A stretch of DNA of 19,573 nucleotides from the NCBI GenBank assembly GCA_001687465.1, contig LVLI01001063.1, positions 1 through 19,573 on the forward strand. Direction: 5' to 3'. The notes below the pieces were generated by a model, which was given only the letters and a program-made list of their open reading frames with translations, ran no database searches and had not been told where the DNA came from. How positions within the stretch are numbered: the stretch's first letter is position 1; every line of letters begins with the position of its first letter. Positions 9,161 through 16,900 of this stretch are shown piece by piece. Made by a program: the position numbers and the translations under genes. Origin of the DNA: Halocafeteria seosinensis (Eukaryota > Sar > Bigyra > Bicosoecida).

Positions 9161-9928
9161 TCAAAGGCTCTGACACAGCGGAATACTCCGCTGCAAACTG
9201 GGACGAATTAGAGACTGTGTGAGCCCCTCAGAAACCCGTAACAACGATTAATACTTACTTTGATGTCCTATCTTACCAAAACATGCCTTCTTGATTGACT
9301 ATTATGCGGCAATGTTGAGCTCTAAAACTCGGGAGATCCGCAAAGTTACGCGTTCCTCAGGCAAAAAAGACACACTGTTGGAAGGGCACAACAACGCACT
9401 TCCAGGGCGAATTTGGACCGGCAATTTTGCTTAGTTACAGAGAAATGGCCGAAGAGCATAAAAAACGCACTGGACGGGTATGGAAATAAGTATTGAGCAA
9501 GTGCTAAGTGCTTATAGTGACCAGTAAAGTTTCGCAATCGGGTGTGTTCGCCCACCCCGATTCTGTCGGCAAAGCGGGAAATTTAACTCTGGTGCTCTGA
9601 GAAGACGGCATTTGCAACAGCTTATTACTTGGCTTCTAAGAGGAATTAAGTCTCTATTCTTTTTGTTCTGGATAGAAAAGAGCTTAGTTAGTATACTGAA
9701 GCGACACTGGAGTCTTGAAATTGACTGGAAGCCTTCGATATTGACCACGTAAGGGCCATGAAACTTACGCAAACGAGCCGTTTTGAAGCCCGTACTTGGC
9801 TCAGTCGTCACTCAAGAGGAAGAGGAGAAATAAGACGTACAATGACATAGTTGGAATCGCAATGATATTATCTATCGAATGGTGGTACCCGCACATTGCC
9901 ATACTAGTTGTGGAATGAGATCCATTTT
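9161..9928. other. intergenic region, presumed promoter of the giant LRR gene
   Basis: No supportable gene. Short minus-strand ORFs at 9346-9555 and 9512-9811 lack recognisable features. On the minus strand two strong donor-like sites (GTAAGAT near 9275 and GTAAGTATT near 9258) lie upstream of the putative signal-peptide exon, so a short 5' exon or 5' untranslated exon of the giant gene may sit around 9275-9300. Confidence 0.4.
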
Positions 9929-9999
9929 TGGCGATCGCCATTTTTTACCCGGACCCGCACGGGTAAAGTGTCCGAAATTCCAAATTGGGACCCGGTCCC
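9929..9999. repeat. cluster of three palindromes at the gene's 3' end
   Basis: Within about 70 bp lie TGGCGATCGCCA (9929-9940, perfect), TTTACCCG/CGGGTAAA with an 8-base loop (9944-9967), and GGGACC-C-GGTCCC (9987-9999), the last touching the stop codon of the minus-strand gene. They could shape the 3' end of the transcript or mark an old insertion boundary. No terminal repeats or target-site duplications were seen. Confidence 0.7.
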
Positions 10000-11929
10000 T
10001 AACGACATGTGACACCCATCAACCACATAGACGACCACTCCTTCTTTTCAGCCCGAAAATCATACGCCTGTTTGAGTACCTCGAGCATGTGGTCCACGGG
10101 TTCACCTCTATCCACTTTAATTTCAATAATCACTCCCCCGTATGAGACCCAGTGTGACGGTAGTTCCTTGGTACTCGTTTGCCGTACACTCTCAATGCTA
10201 TTCAATTGCTCTTTCGTAGTCCCGCCCTGCACGTTAGTAGCCTTGTGATGTGTTAAACACATCACAAGGCTACTCACGTTCCCATGATCACTGGCGTTCT
10301 CCAGCAAGCCGGCATCCACAACATCAGAAAAGCTACTAGTGGGTTGCTGTTGGACTTTCTCATCCGCACATATCGCGTAAAAAATATCAGTCCTCTTCTT
10401 GCTTTTTCTGTCGCGTGCCGACAATTCTTTTCCCCAATAAACCCTCGGATGGTCAAAGTAAGCATGCAGGATCTGAAACAGACGGCACTGTACAGGATAC
10501 TCTCGCAAAACATCTTCCAGCCCGTAGACATACTGCGCACGCAACGCTCGGGCGGCCAACGGAAACTGTTCGTACATATCTCTTACTAGACTCTCACGGT
10601 TGTTCAAGTATTCTTCTACTTCGGAATCCTTCAGTCTCGGTCTGTCCGTCGGATATGCCTTGGTAAGTATATTGGTAATCAGTTCACTTCTTCCCTCAAG
10701 GACGGGATGTAAAATCAACCGTCCGTGAGTTACGCGTTTAACATACAACAGCCCAAGATTGTAAAACAGCACTTTCATATCGAGGTAGTCCCACATCTTT
10801 TGCAGATCATCAATTTGGGATGTTTCAACCGCACCACCAAGAAGTGCTTCTACCGCATCCTCGTATCTCCCAGAGCTGTGAATGATCGAGCTGAAAGCGT
10901 CTCTTGCTTGGTGAAGCCAGAGCAATTGTGAATGCTTGTCCTCAGCATCGACTGTGTGTTCCCCTTTAATAATTTCCGTGATGATCTGTAAAATGTCGAT
11001 AGGGCTGTACAGCGGTGTTAGTTTATCCCCTTTCCTCTTTCTAAAGGCGGTGCAAAACCCGGTAATAGTTTCTTCCAGGTATGAAAGAAACTGTTGGTTT
11101 TGCTCTTCGTCAGTGCATTTGGAATCCACAATCGAACGTTGTGTAGCCCATGAACGCACCTTCTTCCAATTTAAATGGCCATTGTCATTCGCTTCGTCAA
11201 GGCACTTCCTGAGATCTGTTTCGCTGATACCAAACAACGTGTGATGTTCCTCATAGGTTCCTAGGTCCTTGGTGTACAATTTTGATAAAACAGTACCTTC
11301 GAGGCGCAGTAGTGAAACTATCCCCACACCGAAGAGATCCTCCGGCAGTCGAGTCTTTAAAACTCCACAAACGCTTTCCATTGATTCGACTAAACGATTG
11401 TACCCGTTCTCATTTTGCATGGCGTCTCGTCTGGCTTCTGCATTCCTAGCTGTCTTTACATTGACGGCCGCAATTTCTCGCTTCCTCCAAGGTGAATCGC
11501 ATTAATCAATTAGTACTAACGGAAGCTCGGAGACCATGAAAGCCTCATCGGAACTCAGTTGTCTTTTAGCCTCGTTGTACAGACTGTTGACGACAGGAAT
11601 TGAATCGGACAAAAGTTCCGTAGGGTTTTGAATTCCTTCGACACTAAGTCCAAGGTTTTGTAGTTGTTCTGCAATGGTTCCGCTGAAGTCTGCAGTGTCC
11701 TCACACCGGTTAGCTTTCCGTCCATTGACTTCCTGAAAACACTAAATTCTGCCAGCTGTTGAAGACCCCCTAGCCCTAGCCCATCCACAGCCCTGCTCCT
11801 GCAAATGGAAAGTGTCCGTTGTTCGAAAAAGTCAAGTCACTTTATGATAGAAACAGTGTATATGAAACTAATTACCCGGTGATATAGTCTTTCGAAAAGC
11901 GCAGGACAAGGGATGAGCCTTTTGTCCAT
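9999..11929 (-). CDS. unrecognised protein with endonuclease-like C-terminal motif; main ORF 9999-11420, extended 4-exon model
   Basis: The solid part is a 473-codon ORF (ATG 11420 to TAG 9999), soluble and largely helical, rich in Leu, Glu and Arg. Coding-like sequence continues upstream in changing frames. The exons 11929-11841, 11798-11707, 11668-11521 and 11484-9999 join in phase to exactly 605 codons including the stop. They start at an ATG with good context (GCCATGG). Introns are only 42, 38 and 36 nt; the last contains TACTAAT, a branch-site match. Near the C-terminus 'KKRTDIFYAI' and 'GVIIEIKVDRG', followed by a helix with 'LKQAYDF', resemble the D...ExK core of PD-(D/E)XK nucleases, but the spacing is long and the family is not confirmed. 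The protein stops soon after the ExK motif, so a further 3' exon or C-terminal truncation is possible. Alternative: a gene decaying by frameshifts upstream of 11420. Confidence 0.6.
10229..10281. repeat. 53-bp near-perfect inverted repeat inside coding sequence
   Basis: The inner arms are GTAGCCTTGTGATGTGTT and its exact reverse complement (18 bp each), around a single central A at 10255. Eight more bases on each side pair with two mismatches, giving 26-bp arms. The repeat lies in the 473-codon ORF and encodes part of 'VSSLVMCLTHHKATNV' without breaking the frame. The DNA or mRNA could form a long hairpin. Confidence 0.9.
11485..11520 (-). other. putative 36-nt intron
   Basis: The donor is GTTAGT, TACTAAT follows almost at once as a possible branch site, and the acceptor is CCTTGGAG. 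Splicing rebuilds CCG and joins 'SSDEAFMVSELP' to 'KREIAAVNVKTARNAEA', avoiding a stop at 11504-11502 and entering the frame of the 473-codon ORF. It is very short for a spliceosomal intron. Confidence 0.45.
11669..11706 (-). other. putative 38-nt intron
   Basis: The donor is GTGTGAGG and the acceptor is CATTGCAG. The phase-1 join gives 'SMDGKLT', a rebuilt Glu, then 'QLQNLGLSVEGIQNP', and switches to the reading frame that stays coding-like down to 11502. A frameshift in a decaying gene is the alternative. Confidence 0.4.
11799..11840 (-). other. putative 42-nt intron
   Basis: The donor is GTGACT and the acceptor CATTTGCAG follows a pyrimidine-rich run. It joins the short first exon (starting MDKRLIPCPALFERL) at phase 2 to the segment 'AVDGLGLGGLQQLAEF'. 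The support is frame continuity only. Confidence 0.4.
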
Positions 11930-11973
11930 GGCGGAGTATTGCAGACGACAACAAGGAAAGCATGATTTCCGGT

Positions 11974-12009
11974 GTATACTGTACTGTATACTGTACAGGA
12001 ATATATTCC
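11974..12009. promoter_or_regulatory. candidate promoter: tandem 12-mers and AT-rich palindrome
   Basis: Two adjacent 12-mers (GTATACTGTACT, GTATACTGTACA; one difference) are followed directly by the perfect 12-bp palindrome GGAATATATTCC, which contains a TATA-like core on both strands. The element lies 45-80 bp upstream of the ATG proposed at 11929 on the minus strand and about 75 bp upstream of the doubtful plus-strand ORF at 12085. A core-promoter role is inferred from position and composition only. Confidence 0.35.
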
Positions 12010-12084
12010 ACTACGGCCTAAATGTCACCTAACTTAGTTACGTTTGCGCTTGTATGAGCACTGGAAGCGTGGCTAGACAAACAC

Positions 12085-12519
12085 ATGAGAATGAGCAACT
12101 GTGGATTTGTGTTGGATTTACAGAGAGAATGCGAAGGGCCTCTGACAGAGTCTGACCGAAGAGAAAGAAACGGAAAACAACAAAAGAGCTCAGGGACAGT
12201 GAAAGCAATAATTGACAGCAATAAGGAATCTTCCAAGATTGAGCGCTCGGTGTCCGCGACGGCGTGTTGCAAACATACATGTGTATGTGACAGATACCCC
12301 AATGAGCCGGACAAACTTCGCCCTGAATATCCCAAGGGCTCCACAGTGTACAGAGAAACAAATTCTACGCTACAGGCACTTCGGACTGTTAGAGATGTAG
12401 GGCAAGTGGATGATATGCAAATTTCTGGGATACCGACCGAGCTCTTGCTCCGGGGAATGGCTGCGGCGTTTCTTAAGGTAGTATCAGCAGTCATGGGGCG
12501 CTTGCTTCTGAGTACATAG
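12085..12519 (+). CDS. doubtful hypothetical ORF, 144 aa
   Basis: This ATG-to-TAG ORF is the only sizeable plus-strand candidate in the window. It has a charged N-terminal half, a short Cys cluster (ACCKHTCVC) and a C-terminal hydrophobic helix (near 'LRGMAAAFLKVVSAVMG'). I recognise no family. Minus-strand ORFs of 180 codons (12018-12560) and 107 codons (12038-12361) overlap it but are rich in Ser, Leu and Cys and look less protein-like. All three may be chance. If real, the gene would diverge from the minus-strand gene starting at 11929, with about 155 bp between the two start codons. Confidence 0.3.
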   Translation: MRMSNCGFVLDLQRECEGPLTESDRRERNGKQQKSSGTVKAIIDSNKESSKIERSVSATACCKHTCVCDRYPNEPDKLRPEYPKGSTVYRETNSTLQALRTVRDVGQVDDMQISGIPTELLLRGMAAAFLKVVSAVMGRLLLST

Positions 12520-12559
12520 CCTTCGCGGGAATCGTGCATTTTCCGGAATTCGCATTGCA

Positions 12560-13953
12560 TGCTTGATATTTTAGTTGGATAATTGTGGCATTCAACCTTT
12601 TAATCCTTGAATGTTGGTTGCCGTACTACCACTTGTACAGTTCGCAGTTAACGTTCTAAGTGAGTGGAAGCGGTTGACTCGAACTTCGGTGGAAGCGGAA
12701 AGATACGATTGGAATCTGAGTAGCTCGTTTAGAATTGCTCATCCGTATAAGAATATCAATACTGTTGCTCTCTCTTCCATGATATATCGTGATACGCAGT
12801 GTTTTCCCTTCTAATCACCGTTGGTATGGTCTTCGCATTCTCATTGGTTAATCCGCCACGCTCAAAAATCTATTGGGAAATGGGCAAACAGGGAAGATAT
12901 AGCTAACGCCAACCTTAGGTATGCCATTGTTTTATCTCTTTGCTAATCTGAAGCCAGTAATTCCGGATAGAGGTAGTAGTGTTAAAACGCCGGAATCAGG
13001 ACAGATTTAAACATAGGATAAAATCCCAAACGTACGGGCAAACATCCCTATACCGCTGTGAGTTTAGGGGTTTATAAATAGTTGTAGCAGTAGCAACTGG
13101 GAAGAATCACCCCATCATCCGTCGAAGCTGTGCCATCCTGGGGGGTAGGGGACTATACACCACTACAGTGGTGTAGGCCACTAAATCCAAATCCCGGAGG
13201 GCTTGTCTCTACTCCTGGATGGAACATTTTCAGCGACAATCCTAACCAGCGGAAACTTACGTGGCAGAATCGTTGCGGGCCATTGGTAAACCTGCATTGG
13301 AAGCATCTTTCCAATCTCTGCGGTGCAGAAATGTGTGGAATCGCTAAACCCGGCATTCCAAGCGCGCACTTAAAGGTCGTATTCTAATGACGAAGCACAG
13401 TCAAAGGACGCATATAATCCGAGGAAGTGTTGGAATGGGAACTTCGTTGTACATCCCACGATAGTCAAAATAGCCAACTAGGGCATGAGACGGAGTTGTT
13501 CCGATCCTTGACTCTCTCAATTAAAGGGGGCCAAGAGGTAGAAAAGATACTCCATAAGATGCTATTAGTCGAATATAGAGACACACGGCTGTGGAGAACG
13601 CATTAAGCTCATGTAACCAATTCTGAAATTTTGCTCACGATGCCTACACTTGTTATGTTGTAACAACTTGCCAAATCGCTTTATAGGGAGAATAAAGAAC
13701 TTGTAGGGCATGCTATTTGAGCCTTGAAGAGATCAGAAAACGACACCGCTGTCGAATCAATCACCAAAGAGAGTTTGCTACCGCTGCCTGGTACAGGCCA
13801 CATGCCTCCAGTATATGAAAATGGGAATGTGGAAGAGCTTTCAAGCAATGCCTGAAAAAAAAACAGCAGCCATAGCCAACTTCTCTAGTTGACCTGCCCC
13901 ATTTTACTTACACTTCTTTAAGTATCAGTTTGCAAATGTGTCAGAGCGATGTC
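12560..13953. other. intergenic region, no supportable gene
   Basis: About 1.4 kb downstream of the TmcB-like stop codon. Only short ORFs occur. The largest (13130-13387, plus strand, 85 codons; rich in W, P, G and C) resembles no family I know, and the opposite strand has ORFs of similar size, so coding potential is weak. On the minus strand a T-run near 13860 could belong to the 3' untranslated region of the TmcB-like gene. Confidence 0.6.
13156..13175. repeat. short perfect hairpin
   Basis: TACACCACT and AGTGGTGTA are exact reverse complements separated by two bases (AC). The hairpin lies inside the doubtful ORF at 13130-13387. No function can be assigned. Confidence 0.5.
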
Positions 13954-16900
13954 TTAGGGGTTTGTCTCACCATGCTGTTGGGTAGCAAGAAGCATCGCCG
14001 CGTCTTGCTTGTCACTTGAAGCAGCAAGATGCTCAATTACATAGCGAACCTGCTTTCGAAGACACTGATTATTATCCAAGAGTTCTTCAGGTATGAGCAC
14101 CAGTAAATTACAGGCCGCATCAAGCGCACGTCCCACCCGTGCCAACGTAGGTACGGAAAAAGCAAGCAACGAAACTGCAAATGCTATAGCAATTGTTATT
14201 GTGACGTACTCTTGCTTCTGCAACGCAGAGTCCACAATCCTTTCTGACTCCCGCACGCCTTGATTGGCAATGAAGTCTGCTGCTTCAACGCCCATGGGAA
14301 ACAACACTTCATTGAATTTCTTGAGCTCTTTCTGAAGATCAGGCCGATCCTCAATTTCTTGCATCGCCAACTCATTTGGTTTGCTAATTGACGGCAGTTG
14401 GCTCATTAGGGCCAAACCCCTATCTAAGAAACCTCGTATGTATGCACGTAATCCGTGTTGGAGGGAACTCGTGCTGCATGAGTTCTTTGTCTTGGCATCG
14501 AAAATTGAGCAAGCACTGCGGGTCCACAATGTGTGACTTAGCCTATCTTCTGGGAGTTTTGGAAGGCAGTTCTCGTTACCATGCAAAATGCTGGATACTC
14601 TGTACACCGAAGCGTCGCGGAGATGGAAAACAGCTCTTCTGCGGCTCTCCAGTTCGTCAGTTGTTGCGTTGCCAATTCTCGTGGACGAATAAGGAACTCT
14701 TAGGAAAAGCAAGGTGAGACTCTCTTCATAATTGATCCAGCCTCCTACGGCTTGCTCGGTCCAGAATACTCGCGTACTTTCTGATTCCAAAGAGGCTAAC
14801 GTATTTTCCATGTTGTTGAACATAAATATGGTCCATGCAACCACCAATACTATCGGTGACACTGCCCGCAAGAGTGATATCCACGTAAGCATTTTCGAGT
14901 CTTTGTATTTGCGCAACCCGGCACTATAGACCCCTCGTTCCGGAGAGACCTTGACGCTGGGCCGTTTCTTAGCAGTTTGTCTTCCAGACGTTATAGCCCT
15001 TTGGTTGATGTTCACTGAGGAGTCTTTTTGCTCTTGAGGCATGTTCTCGTTGGGTTCGTATGCGACACCTCTCGTTGATAGGGCACGACCGTGAGCAGCG
15101 CTGGCGGTTTGAGTACCGTCGTTTTCATGGTCCTCTCCAGCAGACTCATCGTCTCCATCATCTGACTCTTCTTGAAAGAGTTCCGCTTCGCCTACTCGAT
15201 CAAGGTGATCTTTCAGCGATTGACTGGCGGACTGACGCATTTTCTTGATAGCCTTGAGCGGAATCATCAGAAACGATTTCAAGATTTCCTTTTTGGGTCC
15301 ATCCAGTTGGTAAATGAAATATGAAACCATCAGCGAATATCCTGCCACAAGGATTCCCATCACCACAAAAAAGCCTATTTTGGCGTTGCTGAGATATTCG
15401 TCCCTAAGATATCGAAAATAATCTTTTCTGGTCTGTGCGGACTGATTGAACGCACGCGTTGCCATGTTGGCATTGTCCAGTAGCACAACAGCTTCGTGTA
15501 CAGTATTGCCGGGTAGAAGATTAGATCCGTTAGAAGCGGACCGCAGCTGACGCAGATGTGCATACAAGAAGTCCCGAAGTTCCTCCGTAGACAATACGTT
15601 TGACGTTCCGGTGAACTCATTTATCACTTTATGTCGCTCTTGTATTTCCCACTGTAGCGGTTTCCCTCCAAGATCCGCGGCAAGCTCACGAGAGTGAGAA
15701 GAGGTTTCGATGAATTCTCTCATCTTGTTTTTTAAGTTTTTCCACGTAGAACTTACGCTACCACTTACATACGGCAATTTTGAGTTAGGGAGATGGGCTT
15801 TAACGAGAGCGGACTTAGTTGATATGAACGACGCTTCCTCAAAACTTCCTGCTTGAATATTTCTCTCGTGCTTAATCGCTCTTTGCAGCAGTGTTCCTAC
15901 TTCCACCACCGAGGAAATCGCAAAGGTTAGAAACAAGGCCACCACCATGGCCATAACAACATTGCTACGCGCAAGTATCCGTTTCACTCCGGTGATTTTG
16001 TTTACAATTACGTGGTGAAGTAGTCGTTTGACAGAGTTAGTCGTGCCGTAACTGCTTTGACCCTGGCTGCCGCCCCAGCCCCGACTTTCAGATCCACGCT
16101 TAAGACTTCCTTCTTCAAAGAAAGCAGTCTGCGCCACGCGATTTGATGGTTCAGTAGTTGGTTGCCGATCCCTGCTCTGTGATCCTGTCGAAGAAGTGCG
16201 GAGCGAATTCATGACGGAACGGCCTTCATTCCAGGCAAAACCGGTTTTCGAACCGGCGTGATCCTTGCATGCTTGGCGCTTAACGGCTTGAGTGCTAACA
16301 GCACCTTCCACACGATGGGTTTCACCTTCCGACAGATTTCTATCGCTTTGGCTTTCTGTGTCCATATCTGAATGACCTTGGGAGTCTTCTTCACTAGCAT
16401 TCATCTTTGAACTCTTCTCTACTATTCCGGAATGCCTGCAGACAGGAGACGTATCTGTTGGTCGCTCGATATCTCCTCTCTCGGGAGGTTGAGGGCTCTC
16501 TTTCATTGCCCTTGTTTTCTTTGGGGCGACAGGACATGATGACTGTGACACACTAAAGCCTTCATATGGAGAAGACTGTCGCCTGTTGTATGTAGATTTC
16601 CGTCGTTTAGATTTCGTAACTGCCCGTTTCCATGCAAACAAAAATATGGTGCCATAGCCCGTGACAGGTATTGTCTGCACTCGTGCAAGTACAGAAGAAA
16701 GAGTTGTATCAGCAACCCTCTTCATCTTTACCGTTGCGTAGCCGCTCCCGGTTTCTAGTGACGCTAGAAAGCTTCGAGCTCTTTCAACGTCAGGCGCTTT
16801 TTCCGCATGATTTCCGGCATTATTGCTCGTGCTATCATGGCTTTTTTGCAGCCCACTAGATGTGGAGTCGTCTTCCACGAGTTTTAAGGACGGTATAAAG

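Noticed and set aside
9346-9811. Minus-strand ORFs as a separate gene upstream of the giant gene
   Set aside because: Short, with no family features and no supporting splice sites; more likely promoter or intergenic DNA.
9931-9938. GCGATCGC, identical to the cyanobacterial HIP1 octamer
   Set aside because: A single copy in eukaryotic-looking DNA; it is the core of a local palindrome and no evidence of cyanobacterial origin.
13130-13387. 85-codon plus-strand ORF as a gene
   Set aside because: Odd composition, an ORF of similar length on the opposite strand, no recognised motif, and a hairpin inside it.
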